Assembly: GCF_002381345.1 (NCBI RefSeq)
Contig: NZ_CP020661.1
Span: 62,001 to 126,000, forward strand
Direction of reading: 5' to 3'
Length of the DNA: 64,000 nucleotides
DNA from: Candidatus Enterovibrio altilux
GTDB taxonomy: Bacteria > Pseudomonadota > Gammaproteobacteria > Enterobacterales > Vibrionaceae
The position numbers were made by a program, and so were the translations under genes. Of the stretch, positions 31,631 to 43,075 are shown piece by piece; within the stretch, counting starts at the first letter, position 1, and the number at the start of each line of letters is the position of its first letter. Below the pieces are notes generated by a model. It did no database searches. It had not been told where the DNA came from and was given only the letters and a program-made list of their open reading frames with translations.

Positions 31631-32873
31631 GGAACTAGATTATCAATCTATGCTCTAAACAGCTAGGTTCACTTAAATATTCAGGTTCATGGATAATTTT
31701 ACTGCAAAAGAGCTTTATTTCCTACTTTTAATTTAGATATACTTAGTCCTATCAGCTTATTTAACGCTGTCATCATGGCTTAAATTTTGTTAATGTGATC
31801 CCTTAAGCTCAATATCCTTCCCCTCGGTTTTTTGACTCGAAACACTGCTGTCCCTGATAGAGAACGTTTATGGTAGCTATACCTCATTTCCTGATGCTGA
31901 TTTGAACCGTATAACTTCTGATCACTAACCACTGAATGACGCGAACAATCTCGGTTTCCCAAAGTCGTTCTTTTTCGTGGTGAGAATGAATGGAACCTCC
32001 CGTTTAATACGAATGGTTTCGCAATATTATCTGGTTGTCGTAAGGTGCATCACCTGATATTGAATTGATTCTTCGGCGGGTCTGTTCAAGGAAGTTTAGT
32101 ATCATTTTACCGTCAGTCACATTTGATGCACTTAACTTAGCAGTAATGATTTGATGTGTATTCATATCTACCGCTAAATGTAACTTGCATTAGACTCTCC
32201 GTTTCCCATCAGTGTCATGCTTTTTTATTTGCTATACATCTTCACCGTATACTTTTAGCCCGTAGAATCAATGAAAAAGTACTGGATGACTCCTTCAATC
32301 TTCGTCTTGAGCATGGCCTGCTTTGGCTAGCTTACTTATGCATGAATGATGAGAGCATGGCAATGACCATTGAGCAAGCTTGAAAACAGAATTAATAAAT
32401 TTTTGCGGACCCCTCAATAACATTGAAAATACGAGTTTGACCATGAGAGTTGTCGTAATGGCTAGGTCACTAAATAAACGATGTCTCCCATGATTACCCT
32501 GCTTAGTTTGATTTCGTAGCTAAATGGCTTTTTCATCAATCCAGAATATTAGTGGGCCACGATTGATTAAAACTTGATTATGCTACTTTCAATTAGTTAT
32601 TTTGTAGTAAAGTGTGTTAATAGACTGGTATATTTAAGTTAGCTTAAATTATTTTAGTTGTTTAGAGTGTTGATTGGCAACTTAGTTCCCAGATTGAGGA
32701 AATAAAACTGATCGTTATAAACGTTCCCTAGTAAGCAGAACAATTTTTCGAGTCAAGAAACTGCTGGTAGGTGCATTGATTTTAAGAGATCACACAACTC
32801 AGATTAGTGGAACCAATGCTATGATAAAATCATCAAATAAGCTGACAAGACTAGGTATGCTTAATACGTGACG
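31631..32873. mobile_element. IS903-group cluster with chimeric junction
   Basis: Three parts: a 5' scrap on the plus strand (31631-31710); a nearly full element on the minus strand starting AGCTTTATTTCC at 31711; and, past the shared junction at about 32709 (AAATAAAACTGATCG), the 3' end on the plus strand to about 32873, where the terminal repeat is already lost. Dead. Confidence 0.8.
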
Positions 32874-33210
32874 AATAAATGAGCGAAAGTTATTAAAAAA
32901 TTTTTAACTAAGCGCTAAAAATAAAAGCTTAAAATCTAGCACGATAAGGCTCGTAATAGTGGAGTATGTGACCGTATTAAAGTGGTGCTGCTTACAGCAA
33001 TAGGTTTGCGTACTGCCTTTAATTGAGGAAACAAAGCAGGAAGAGGTGTGACCTGTGTCCATTATTGATTTACTAAAACTCGTTAGTATAATTTTATGTA
33101 ATATTTAATTATTGATTGTTTTGGGTCTCTTTACCTATAGCAATCTTGATTAAGCACTTACAATTTGTTACAAGTAATTTACTTATGTTGCTAAAAATCG
33201 GGAACTAACT
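32874..33210. other. Upstream region of pntAB
   Basis: About 340 bases with no gene. A 23-bp IS903-group terminus scrap (TTGAGGAAACAAAGC) ends at about 33038. The pntAB promoter should lie between there and 33210. Confidence 0.45.
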
Positions 33211-34758
33211 ATGCAGATTGGCGTTCCAAAAGAGATACTTGCGTATGAAACTCGAGTTGCTGCTACGCCAAAAACGGTAGAGCAGCTAATAAATATGGGC
33301 TTTGATGTTGTTATTGAAAGTAATGCGGGATTGCTTGCTAGTTTTGATAATGCTGCTTTTGAAAAAGCAGGAGCTAGAGTTGTTGATGCTGAAGCCGTTT
33401 GGCAATCAAACATCATTTTCAAAGTTAATGCACCAATTAAGCTCGAAAAAACTAATGAGTTTGAGCGTTTGAAAGAAGGAATGACACTGATTAGCTTTAT
33501 CTGGCCTGCTCAAAACGCGGTATTGATGGAACAGCTTGCTGCCAAAAATATTAACGTTCTCGCGATGGATGCGGTACCACGCATTTCTCGGGCTCAAGCA
33601 ATGGATGCTTTGAGCTCGATGGCAAATATTGCTGGTTACCGTGCGGTTGTGGAGGCCGCGCATGAGTTTGGTCGTTTTTTTACTGGCCAAATTACCGCTG
33701 CAGGCAGAGTGCCGCCAGCAAAAGTGTTTGTAATGGGAGCTGGTGTTGCTGGTCTTGCAGCGATCGGCACTGCGAGTAGTCTTGGAGCTATCGTTAGTGC
33801 ATTTGATGTTCGTCATGAAGTCAAAGAGCAGGTTGAAAGTATGGGTGCATATTTTTTGCCAGTTTCTTTCACAGAAGAAGCCAGTAGTGGAGATGGGTAC
33901 GCAAAAGAGATATCTGATAATTTCAACCGTAAAGTAGCCGAGCTATGCTTTGAGCAAGCGAAAGACGTTGATATCATCATTACAACTGCTCTTATTCCTG
34001 GTCATCCTGCACCAAGGCTAATTACCAAAAAAATGGTTAACTCAATGAAATCTGGTAGTGTAATTGTTGACTTGGCTGCAGCAAATGGTGGTAACTGTGA
34101 ATACACGGAAGCTGATAAAATTATTTTAACTGATAATGGTGTGAAAGTCATCGGTTATACCGATATGGTTAGTCGTCTACCTACTCAATCTTCTCAGCTA
34201 TACGGTACTAACTTGGTTAATTTAATGAAGTTACTCTGCAAAAAGAAGAGTGGAGATATTAATATTGATTTTGAAGATCTCATACTTCGTGGAGTTACTG
34301 TTATTAAAGAAGGTGAAGTTACGTGGCCTGCGCCACTGATGCCAATCTCTGCTCAATCACAAGTAAAATCTAAATCTGTGACCAAAGAAGCGAAAGTTAA
34401 AAAGCCTATGTCTTGTGTTAAAAGGGTCACAATGCTCTCAGTAGCAGTGGGAGTATTTGGTTGGCTAGCTTCTGTTGCACCCGTAGCTTTTTTGTCTCAT
34501 TTTACCGTATTTGTTTTAACCTGTATTATTGGTTATTATGTCGTTTGGAACGTTAATCATGCGTTACACACCCCGTTAATGTCAGTAACCAATGCAATTT
34601 CAGGTATTATTATTGTAGGTGCCCTTCTGCAAATAGGTCAGGGTAATGGTATTGTCTCGTTTCTTGCGTTTATTGCCGTTTTGATTGCCAGTATTAATAT
34701 ATTTGGCGGTTTTACAGTGACCCAACGAATGCTTGAGATGTTCCGTAGAGATAAGTAG
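33211..34758 (+). CDS. pntA: NAD(P) transhydrogenase subunit alpha PntA
   Basis: Alpha subunit of the proton-translocating transhydrogenase, which uses the proton gradient to make NADPH from NADH. The 515 residues fit the family. The NAD-binding domain I has the Rossmann motif GAGVAG (176-181) and the hydride-transfer loop RISRAQAMD (124-132). The C-terminal ~110 residues hold four membrane helices ([20 protein letters not shown] onwards) and end [10 protein letters not shown]. It is followed after 12 bp by pntB. In V. cholerae pntAB is on chromosome II. Intact. Confidence 0.97.
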   Translation: MQIGVPKEILAYETRVAATPKTVEQLINMGFDVVIESNAGLLASFDNAAFEKAGARVVDAEAVWQSNIIFKVNAPIKLEKTNEFERLKEGMTLISFIWPAQNAVLMEQLAAKNINVLAMDAVPRISRAQAMDALSSMANIAGYRAVVEAAHEFGRFFTGQITAAGRVPPAKVFVMGAGVAGLAAIGTASSLGAIVSAFDVRHEVKEQVESMGAYFLPVSFTEEASSGDGYAKEISDNFNRKVAELCFEQAKDVDIIITTALIPGHPAPRLITKKMVNSMKSGSVIVDLAAANGGNCEYTEADKIILTDNGVKVIGYTDMVSRLPTQSSQLYGTNLVNLMKLLCKKKSGDINIDFEDLILRGVTVIKEGEVTWPAPLMPISAQSQVKSKSVTKEAKVKKPMSCVKRVTMLSVAVGVFGWLASVAPVAFLSHFTVFVLTCIIGYYVVWNVNHALHTPLMSVTNAISGIIIVGALLQIGQGNGIVSFLAFIAVLIASINIFGGFTVTQRMLEMFRRDK

Positions 34759-34770
34759 GAGTGGTCAGTA

Positions 34771-36165
34771 ATGTCTGAAGGCTTAAGACAAGCAGCATAT
34801 ATTGTTGCTGCTCTCTTTTTCATATTGAGTTTGGCTGGTCTTTCGAAACAAGAGTCTGCGCGTGTAGGTAACTACTTCGGCATCTCAGGTATGGCTATTG
34901 CATTAATAGCAACGATTTTTGGGCCTGACTCAGCAGGGATGGCATGGGTTATTATTGCTATGGTTATAGGTGCTGGTATCGGGATCAACTACGCTAAGCA
35001 CGTTGAAATGACTGAAATGCCGGAACTTGTTGCGATGCTGCATAGTTTTGTTGGTATGGCTGCCGTACTGGTAGGTTATAATAGCTTCATTAATCCACCA
35101 ACAATTGAACTGATTAATCTGGAAGATGCACATGCTGAACATGTTATTCACATGATTGAAGTGTTCTTGGGCGTGTTTATCGGTGCAATAACTTTTACTG
35201 GCTCTATCGTTGCATTTTGTAAACTACGTGGGATCATCCCTTCTATAGCACTAGATATTCCTTATAAACATAAATTGAATTTTGCTGCGATTATGGCTTC
35301 AATCACGCTATTAATTTATTTCGTGAGAGCCGATGGCAGCATATTTGCTTTGATTATAATGACACTCATTGCATTTGCTTTCGGTTATCATTTAGTTGCT
35401 TCTATCGGTGGAGCTGATATGCCAGTGGTAGTATCAATGCTTAATTCGTATTCAGGTTGGGCGGCGGTGGCTGCCGGTTTTATGCTTGCAAATAATCTGC
35501 TTATTATAACGGGTGCATTGGTAGGTTCTTCTGGCACAATTTTATCTTATATCATGTGTAAGGCAATGAACCGCTCATTTATTAGCATTGTTGTGGGTGG
35601 TTTTGGCAAGACGGTTACAATATCTAGCGATGAAGAAGAGTGTGAGTACAGGGAAATTAGCACGGAAGATGCGGCAGAAATGCTGAGAGAGTCACGTTCT
35701 GTGATTATCACTCCTGGATACGGTATGGCGGTTGCTCAGGCGCAATGTCCGGTAAATGTGATGATTGAAAAATTACGTGCTAAAGATATTAATGTTCGTT
35801 TTGGTATTCACCCTGTAGCTGGTCGTTTACCGGGACACATGAACGTACTGCTAGCAGAAGCAAAAGTGCCATACAATATCGTTTTGGAGATGGACGAAAT
35901 AAATGAAGACTTTTCTCAAACAGACACTGTTCTTGTTATAGGCGCAAACGACACGGTTAACCCAGCAGCAATGGAAGATCCACATAGTCCACTTGCTGGC
36001 ATGCCTGTACTTGAAGTGTGGAATGCTAAAAATGTTATCGTATTCAAACGTTCTATGAATACTGGCTATGCTGGAGTACAAAACCCACTGTTCTTTAAAG
36101 AAAATACTGTTATGTTGTTTGGCGATGCGAAATCGAGCGTAGAGGCAATTTCAAAGGTAATTTAG
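34771..36165 (+). CDS. pntB: NAD(P) transhydrogenase subunit beta PntB
   Basis: Beta subunit, 464 residues. About eight or nine membrane helices make the proton channel (residues ~5-265, with a membrane histidine in VAMLHSFVG). They are followed by the NADP-binding domain III with [13 protein letters not shown] (about 308-320), [21 protein letters not shown] and the C-terminal [19 protein letters not shown] ribosome site lies in the 12-bp gap after pntA, so the two are one operon. Intact. The 240 bases downstream have no clear terminator. Confidence 0.97.
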   Translation: MSEGLRQAAYIVAALFFILSLAGLSKQESARVGNYFGISGMAIALIATIFGPDSAGMAWVIIAMVIGAGIGINYAKHVEMTEMPELVAMLHSFVGMAAVLVGYNSFINPPTIELINLEDAHAEHVIHMIEVFLGVFIGAITFTGSIVAFCKLRGIIPSIALDIPYKHKLNFAAIMASITLLIYFVRADGSIFALIIMTLIAFAFGYHLVASIGGADMPVVVSMLNSYSGWAAVAAGFMLANNLLIITGALVGSSGTILSYIMCKAMNRSFISIVVGGFGKTVTISSDEEECEYREISTEDAAEMLRESRSVIITPGYGMAVAQAQCPVNVMIEKLRAKDINVRFGIHPVAGRLPGHMNVLLAEAKVPYNIVLEMDEINEDFSQTDTVLVIGANDTVNPAAMEDPHSPLAGMPVLEVWNAKNVIVFKRSMNTGYAGVQNPLFFKENTVMLFGDAKSSVEAISKVI

Positions 36166-36409
36166 AAGAACGTTTGTTTATGCTTAATGGATGATAATAC
36201 AAGCATTCACATAAAGCTGCTCGTTTAAGGATTAGTGGCATTTTAATCCCTTTTACTCGTCGGATATTACGTTGCTTTTCTTAACCAAGTCCTAAAATAG
36301 GTCTTTGTTGTATATTCGATAAATTATTTTTGTGTAAAATACCTCTTTTCATGACGGCTAATATACCTACTATTAACGTGAAATATTTTTTATTAATATA
36401 CAAAAATAG

Positions 36410-36658
36410 TTAAAAAGCATGGTGTTGTTCATGGCTAAGTGCAGGATCATTGCTTTGTTCTTCGTCTTGAACGTGACGCTAACTGTTTTGGCTCGTTTGC
36501 TAATGCATGAATAGTAAGGACATGGCAAACGGCAGTTGAATAAATTTGAAAACATAATTAATGAATTTTTGCAGACCTCTCAATGGTATTGAAGATACGC
36601 ATTTCATCATGAGGACCTCCATAACGGCTAAGTCATAAAATAAACGAGCTTTCCCAGG
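36410..36658 (-). mobile_element. IS903-group middle fragment
   Basis: Internal part of the transposase (ISKRAKTVSVTFKTKNK region), minus strand, lacking both ends. Followed by about 90 bp of unassigned DNA. Confidence 0.78.
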
Positions 36659-36751
36659 CTGTGTTTCGTTGCCCTATTAACATCAGTTTAGAAAATTTAT
36701 TATACTTTGAAAACTTGTAGTAGCTGGTAAACGATACCACCAACGTTTTTT

Positions 36752-37254
36752 GTGTGTGAAATCATTGCTGCTGAGTTAAGTGCATCAAATGTTACTGATG
36801 GTGAAGAGGAACCTAACTTGCTCAAACAGACCCGTTTAAAAATCAATGAAATATCAGCCGATGGTGCTTGCATACTAGATGATGGTACGAAACCGTTTGT
36901 ATTAAACAAGCAGTGTCACGCATCCCACCAAAAAAGGAGCAACTTTTTAAAAATGAGATCATTCGTATAATTTAGCAGTTAGTTACCAGAAGTTATACGG
37001 TTCAAATCAGTATTTAAAAACGAGGTATGGTTACCATAAGCGTTTCCGATCAATGACGACAATATTTCGAGTGAAAAAAATACTGGGAGGAACCTTGAAC
37101 TTAAGAGATCAGAATATTTAAATTAGCGAAACTTATACCATGACAAAAACATTAAATAAGCTGACCGGACTAGGCATGCCTAAAACAAAAGCAATTGTTT
37201 AATTATTAATCATATTGAAATTTACTATCTAAACTTAAATTAGGGAAAAAAGCT
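36752..37254 (+). mobile_element. IS903-group 3' half
   Basis: Plus strand, from the second-aspartate region to the 3' terminus. A 72-codon frame survives (ELSASNVTDGEE onwards) and then shifts at an A6G run. Confidence 0.82.
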
Positions 37255-37843
37255 TAATGAAAATAAAATTTTCTTAGTTTTCTGCATCAAACGTCTAGGG
37301 AATAACTTTAGGTATCTTATAACTAAACGTATTATGACAAGGTCATTGGTTTATTCCAGCTGCTGTGCATGGCACCCTAAACTGCTCATCAACACAGTCA
37401 ACAATTTGATAGGTATGGTGACCAATGAGCTTACTGAAGTGTTCAACAAGGAGCATTGTTTCAGCAGTAAAAAAATAGCTATTTAAGCCATCATTTTAAG
37501 GTTTTAGTTGCTCAGACTGCTCGTAATCTTTACGGTAACGTAGAACTATTGCTTCTTGGAAACGTAAAATTTTAAAAAATTATCGCAAAATGCTAACCTT
37601 TTAATATAAAAAATATGGCTATTATACGACATTCACTCGATTATCATGCGTTTTATTATGCTGGATTTTGAATTTTATTTGTGATTATTAGTTAGAGTAA
37701 TCTTCATAATCTACATTATGATTCTGAATCATTAAGAAATCCAGCATCTTCAATGATGACTGGTATACATGTTTCTTTACGTGACAACGCCTGCTATAAT
37801 CTTCGTCCTTATATAAGCCAGCAATTGTTTATAGAGATGAACA
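37255..37843. other. Unassigned stretch upstream of fusA2
   Basis: About 590 bases with no supported gene. The part from about 37310 to 37560 is less AT-rich (GCTGCTGTGCATGGCACCC near 37370) and may be a decayed gene or IS, but no frame gives a recognisable protein. The fusA2 promoter should be near the 3' end. Confidence 0.4.
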
Positions 37844-39931
37844 ATGATAGATCTAAGTAGATACAGAAACATTGGTATTTTTGCGCATGTTGATGCGGGT
37901 AAAACCACAACTACCGAGCGTATCCTAAAGCTTACTGGTCAAATTCATAAAACTGGTGAAGTTCACGATGGCGAATCTACTACCGATTTCATGGAACAGG
38001 AAACTGAACGTGGAATTACCATTCAGTCAGCAGCGGTAAGTTGTTTTTGGAAAGGCTACCGTTTTAATGTTATTGATACTCCGGGACACGTTGACTTCAC
38101 CGTCGAAGTTTATCGCTCACTAAAAGTACTTGATGGTGGTATCGGTGTTTTTTGCGGTTCTGGTGGTGTTGAGCCGCAGTCGGAAACTAATTGGCGTTAT
38201 GCGAATGACTCAGAAGTTGCACGTATTATTTTCATAAATAAATTAGACCGTATGGGTGCAGATTTCCTTAATGTTGTTGATCAAATTAAAAACGTTCTAG
38301 GTGCAGTGCCACTAATTATGACACTTCCCATTGGTCGTGAAGATGATTTCGTGGGTATTGTAGACGTTCTTGACCGTACAGCATACGTGTGGGATGACAC
38401 CGGATTTCCTGAAAATTACACAGTTACTGATGTTCCTGCAGACATGATTGACGACGTCGAAATGTACCGTGAAGAGATGATTGAAACGGCTGTAGAGCAA
38501 GAAGATGATCTTATGATGGCGTACATGGACGGCGAAGAGCCATCTGTCGAAGACATTAAGCGTTGTATCCGAGCGGGTACACGTACTTGTTCTTTTTTCC
38601 CAACGTACTGTGGTTCAGCATTTAAAAACAAAGGGATGCAGTTAGTGCTTGATGCAGTTGTTAATTATCTGCCAGCTCCCACAGAAGTGGATCCTCAGCC
38701 ACTGATTAATTCAGAAACTGGCGAGCAAAATGGCAAATTTGCGATTGTTTCTGCTGATGCTCCATTAAAAGCGCTTGCGTTCAAAATTATGGATGATCGT
38801 TTCGGTGCTTTGACATTTATTCGTATTTACTCTGGTAAACTAAATAAAGGAGATATTATTCTTAATAGTACAACTGGTAAGACTGAACGTATCGGGCGTA
38901 TGGTTGAAATGCAAGCGAACGAGCGTCACGAACTGGCTTTTGCGCAAGCAGGTGACATTATCGCTGTAGTAGGTATGAAGAACGTTAAGACAGGTCATAC
39001 TCTGTGTGATGTTAACCACGAGTGTACACTTGAGCCAATGATCTTCCCTACTCCAGTTATCTCAATTGCTGTTTCTCCTAAAGACAAAGGTGGGTCTGAA
39101 AAAATGAGTATTGCAATCGGTAAAATGGTTGCAGAAGATCCAACGTTCAAAGTTGAAACTGATGAAGAAACTGGTGAAACCATTCTTCATGGTATGGGTG
39201 AACTTCACTTAGATATCAAAGTTGATATCCTTAGACGTACATATGGTGTTGATCTGGTTATTGGTAAGCCACAAGTTGCATATCGAGAAACTATTACTAA
39301 AGCTATTGAAGATAGTTACACGCATAAGAAGCAATCTGGTGGTTCTGGTCAGTTCGGTAAAATTGATTACCGTATCAAACCAAGTGAAGCGAACACTGGT
39401 TTCACATTCAAGTCAGTGGTTGTTGGCGGCCATGTTCCTAAAGAATTTTGGCCTGCAATTGAAAAAGGATTTGCATCAATGATGCAGACTGGTCCTCTGG
39501 CTGGTTTCCCAGTAATGGACGTTGAAGTTGAGTTATATGACGGTAGTTTCCACGCAGTTGATTCATCTACAATAGCATTTGAAATAGCATCGAAAGGAGC
39601 ATTCCGTCAATCTATGCCAAAAGCTGGTCCACAGCTTCTTGAACCAATTATGACAGTTGACGTGTTTACTCCGGGTGACCATGTTGGTGATGTTATCGGC
39701 GATCTTAACCGTCGTCGCGGCATGATCAAAGATCAACAAGCTGGTGTTACTGGTATTCGTATCAAAGGTTATGTCCCTCTTTCAGAAATGTTTGGTTACA
39801 TAGGTACCCTGCGTACTATGACATCAGGTCGTGGTCAGTTCTCTATGGAGTTCGCACACTATGCAGCATGTCCTAACAGCATTGCCGAGTCAGTAATAGC
39901 TGAGCAAAAAAAGAAAAACGATAAGAAGTAA
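37844..39931 (+). CDS. fusA: Elongation factor G, second paralogue (EF-G2 type)
   Basis: Translational GTPase of the EF-G family, 695 residues, matching the Vibrio second copy (695 in V. cholerae) rather than the 700-plus-residue str-operon EF-G. G1 is AHVDAGKTT (14-22), switch [11 protein letters not shown]3 DTPGHVDF, G4 NKLDRMGAD. Domain IV and V blocks include [19 protein letters not shown]-like [23 protein letters not shown] and [14 protein letters not shown]. It lies alone, not beside rpsL/rpsG, which supports the paralogue assignment. Its exact role (elongation, recycling or stress) is not settled. In V. cholerae the equivalent is on chromosome I as far as I recall. Intact. Confidence 0.93.
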   Translation: MIDLSRYRNIGIFAHVDAGKTTTTERILKLTGQIHKTGEVHDGESTTDFMEQETERGITIQSAAVSCFWKGYRFNVIDTPGHVDFTVEVYRSLKVLDGGIGVFCGSGGVEPQSETNWRYANDSEVARIIFINKLDRMGADFLNVVDQIKNVLGAVPLIMTLPIGREDDFVGIVDVLDRTAYVWDDTGFPENYTVTDVPADMIDDVEMYREEMIETAVEQEDDLMMAYMDGEEPSVEDIKRCIRAGTRTCSFFPTYCGSAFKNKGMQLVLDAVVNYLPAPTEVDPQPLINSETGEQNGKFAIVSADAPLKALAFKIMDDRFGALTFIRIYSGKLNKGDIILNSTTGKTERIGRMVEMQANERHELAFAQAGDIIAVVGMKNVKTGHTLCDVNHECTLEPMIFPTPVISIAVSPKDKGGSEKMSIAIGKMVAEDPTFKVETDEETGETILHGMGELHLDIKVDILRRTYGVDLVIGKPQVAYRETITKAIEDSYTHKKQSGGSGQFGKIDYRIKPSEANTGFTFKSVVVGGHVPKEFWPAIEKGFASMMQTGPLAGFPVMDVEVELYDGSFHAVDSSTIAFEIASKGAFRQSMPKAGPQLLEPIMTVDVFTPGDHVGDVIGDLNRRRGMIKDQQAGVTGIRIKGYVPLSEMFGYIGTLRTMTSGRGQFSMEFAHYAACPNSIAESVIAEQKKKNDKK

Positions 39932-39933
39932 TT

Positions 39934-40452
39934 TGACGGCTCTCATGGTTGAAAGTGTATTTTTAATACGAATGGGAAATCTGCAAGGTTTTATTTTTTA
40001 TTGCGAATGCAAACTATAAATCTTAACATGATAGGCTATGTGACACTCATTTTTATTCTATGCATACCTAGCTCCGTCAGCTTATTTAACGCTTTTATCA
40101 TGGCGTAGGTTTCGTTACTCTGAGCATTGTGCTCCTTTAGACTCAACGTTGTGAAATCGTTCGTATTAAACGAGCGGTTTCACTCACATTGCCAAGAAAA
40201 GAAGTAATTTTTGAAAAACGAGGTATAGCTACCATAAACATTCCCTATCAAAGACGGCCATATTTCAAGTTAAAAAATTTTTTAAAAAATATTGACCCTG
40301 AAGGAGCACAATGCTCAGAGTAACGAAACCTACGCCATGATAAAAGCGTTAAATAAGCTGACGGAGCTAGGTATGCATAGAATAAAAGTGAGTGTTGCAT
40401 AGCTCATCGTATTGAGAGGGGCTATATGAATTTAAATTAAGAAACAAAGCCC
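39934..40452. mobile_element. MITE-like IS903-group derivative with 3' ends on both sides
   Basis: After a mid-element scrap (39934-39990), positions 39992-40150 are the 3' end on the minus strand and 40151-40452 the 3' end on the plus strand. The two ends form long imperfect inverted repeats with no coding capacity between them, ending GAAACAAAGCC. It lies 26 bp from the DedA stop codon. Confidence 0.78.
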
Positions 40453-40478
40453 TTTAAGGTCAATATATAAAGACTTTT

Positions 40479-41147
40479 TTAGATCAACTTCAATTTTGTT
40501 TGCAGTGCCTTACGAATTTTCCACGTAATAGCTGTAATAATAACTATGCTCAGAGTGATAAGAGGTGCAGCCATCAACCCCATAGTGACGATGCGGCTAA
40601 TCGGTTCAGGTAGCACTGGTAATATGAAACCAACTCCCGCAAGTAAACCTACCCATAAGCTTGCACTCAACCACGAGAAGTAATGGAAACGGGGCTCTTC
40701 ATGAACTCGCATTCCCATCATCATTGGAAGAATGGATCGTACCACAGGCACAAACCGTGCAGCAAATAGGGCTACAAGACTATGACGACAAAGCAATGTA
40801 TCCACAGTCAGCATTTGTTTTGTGGGTGCTTTGGATAACCAAGACTGCACAAACGGTAATTTATTAAGCCAACGTCCCTGAAGAAAAGCGAGCCAACTAC
40901 CTGCAGACGCAGAAATAATCAGCAAAGGAAAAATAATGATAGGCTCCAATACGCCTACGCTAGATAGCGTTCCTACTAAGATAACAATGCTGTCACATGG
41001 CAGTGGTGCTGCAGGTAAAAAGCCACTTTCTAAGCTAATCAAAATAGCGACGAGTATATATATTAAGGCTGCACTGCCAGGGGTTAGTAATGCGTTGAAG
41101 TCTTGATGCCAAATGGCAACCAGCACTTCTTTCATAGCTTCAAACAT
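40479..41147 (-). CDS. DedA-family membrane protein
   Basis: A 222-residue inner-membrane protein of the DedA (SNARE-associated/VTT) superfamily, whose members flip undecaprenyl-phosphate or phosphatidylethanolamine or support envelope proton-motive force. The family motif near residue 40 is modified (ESGFLPAAPLPCDSIVILVG), and the second motif is FAARFVPVVRSILPMMMGM, with the functionally important arginines. About five hydrophobic helices are visible. GGAG precedes the ATG by seven bases. I cannot say which paralogue it is. Intact. Confidence 0.88.
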   Translation of the reverse strand: MFEAMKEVLVAIWHQDFNALLTPGSAALIYILVAILISLESGFLPAAPLPCDSIVILVGTLSSVGVLEPIIIFPLLIISASAGSWLAFLQGRWLNKLPFVQSWLSKAPTKQMLTVDTLLCRHSLVALFAARFVPVVRSILPMMMGMRVHEEPRFHYFSWLSASLWVGLLAGVGFILPVLPEPISRIVTMGLMAAPLITLSIVIITAITWKIRKALQTKLKLI

Positions 41148-41794
41148 GGTTTCTCCAAAAGACCAATTTTTAAAAATTATGTTTATCAGGAATCATTAAC
41201 ATTTTTAGACTTTATTTTGCTGTGATTGTTGAGGTAAAAACACAATCCATTATTTATATGCAAAATGTAGAGCAAACAATCAGCGGGATTACATGAATCG
41301 CAATTAAAAATTGCTGTCATGCCATCCTGTAAAGCGATGATTGTGAGCCCAAAAAATAACTTAGAAGTAACTTTTTTATCCGACCCAAGTTATTGATGAT
41401 AGTAGCCAATGTAAAAAAATAATAAATTAAAATAGTGGTGTATTATTGGGCGATTTTATGTCTAAATATAAAATACTTTTCGTCAATGTAGCGTGAAACG
41501 ATACGATTCTTGATGACCCTCATTGAATAGCCAGCGAGCCACTCGCTGTCTGTGGGATAGAGTTTGGGTTTAAGATAGTGTCAATGCAGTTTTTATCGTG
41601 ATTGAATCTAATAGCACCGATGGCACAGCTACAAAGTAAGACCAAAAATAATATTATAATAAAAGTCCGTTTATAGATTAGAGTATGTTACATAGAATCC
41701 ACCATAAAAAAGTACTCTCTATGTACTTCTAAACATTTCAAAAGGCAATATGTTTGTTAGGGTGTAAAATACACTTTATTAAACTAGAGTTCAC
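41148..41794. other. Gene-free stretch with a possible decayed small gene
   Basis: About 650 bases. On the minus strand between about 41690 and 41440 there is a suggestive broken frame: a lipoprotein-like start (LFLVLLCSCAIGAIRF), then after a frameshift EWLAGYSMRVIKNRIVSRY. The only upstream ATG is followed at once by TAA. I regard it as a possible relic of a small exported protein, not a gene. The rest shows nothing. Confidence 0.3.
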
Positions 41795-42798
41795 GGCTTT
41801 ATTTCCGGATCTGAGTTACAATAATAAATTTCACCATGATGCACTATTAAATGATCGCTTTCATTTTAAGCATCCTAACTCTATCAGCTTATGTAACACT
41901 TTTATCATTGCGTCAATTTTGCTAATTTGAGCTGTGTAATCCCTTAGGCTTAATGTCTCCTCGAGTAGTTTTTTGACTCTAACGGTTGCTGTTTTTGCTA
42001 GGTAACGGTGATGGTAATCGACTTTATTTTTTAAATTAAAGAACTAAATTTTCAATCAATACTCTAAACAGTTAGGTTCACTTAAATATTCGAGTCTATG
42101 AATAATCTTCGCTATAAAATAACTAACTGGAAGCAGTATAATCAAACTTCACTCGATTGGGTTAACTAATACTCTGCATTGATGAAGAAGCTAGTTAGCT
42201 ATGGACTTAAACTAAGCAGGATAATCATGGAAGACCTCGTTTACTTAGCGATTTAGCCATTGATTCTACGGGGCTCAAAGTCTACGATAAAGGAGAATAG
42301 AAAATAAAAAAAATTGCACTGATGGAAAACGGTGAGTTTGGTGCAAGACGGTGAAGTGGCATCTGATTTATTCAAAGTAACTCGTTAAAAATCAATGAAA
42401 TATCAGTAAATAGTGCTTATGGCACCAGAAAATATTACGAAACGATTCGTATTAAACGAGCGGTTCCACTCATACCACCTAAAAAATAATAATTTTTTAA
42501 AATCGATGTTATCCGTGCAATTTAGTGGTTAGTTACCAGAAGTTAGATAGTTCCAATCAGTATTGTAAAACGAGGTATGGTTACCATAAACGTTCCCTCT
42601 TAGAAGCGATAATATTTTGAGTCAAAAAACTCCTCGGAGGGACATTGAGCTTCAGAGATCATAATGCTAGGATTAGTGAGACTTACGGCATGATAAAAGC
42701 GCTAAATAAGCTGGCTGTGCTAGGCATACCTAAAATAAAAATGATTGTTTAATCATTTTGGGATTTGTTATTTGAACTTGAATTCAGAAACAAAACTC
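41795..42798. mobile_element. Chimeric IS903-group element, both ends present
   Basis: Inverted 3' end (41795-42020, starting GGCTTTATTTCC), then the shared junction and the IS in plus orientation with an internal deletion, ending at the 3' terminus near 42798. Both outer ends are 3' ends. I saw no 9-bp duplication. Confidence 0.83.
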
Positions 42799-42805
42799 CA
42801 TTCAA

Positions 42806-42970
42806 CACTAACTAAAAATCCAATTATTTTTCAGTTAGTGCATTCAATAGGTGATTATAATTTAAAGATGATACTTTCGTTCAATGTATCTCCCAATCAC
42901 TCTATTATGCATTTCCATTGATTCAGAAGTTTATCCATTTAATACATAACCAGCTTTATTATCTAATTTT
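42806..42970 (-). mobile_element. IS1-family C-terminal scrap
   Basis: Minus-strand translation gives ESMEMHNRVIGRYIERKY, the last segment of an IS1 InsB transposase. Nothing else of the element remains. Confidence 0.65.
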
Positions 42971-43018
42971 GAGTTCAAATAGGTTTTTGTTTCCTGCTTT
43001 AGGAAAGACAACAAACAG

Positions 43019-43049
43019 AAAAAAGAGTCAACTATAGCTGACTCTTTTT
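43019..43049 (-). terminator. Rho-independent terminator of deaD
   Basis: A 10-bp perfect stem (AAAAGAGTCA with TGACTCTTTT, loop ACTATAGC) followed on the minus strand by a T-run, 27 bp after the deaD stop. It is A/T symmetric and may work both ways. Confidence 0.85.
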
Positions 43050-43075
43050 AACATTTATGCGTTTGCGTGACAATG

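Noticed and set aside
36925-36950. A AAA AAG slippery heptamer in the IS transposase, suggesting programmed -1 frameshifting
   Set aside because: Other copies (e.g. near 11400, 13745, 54310, 57905) read through the same place in one frame. The shift in some copies is therefore an ordinary indel in an A-run.
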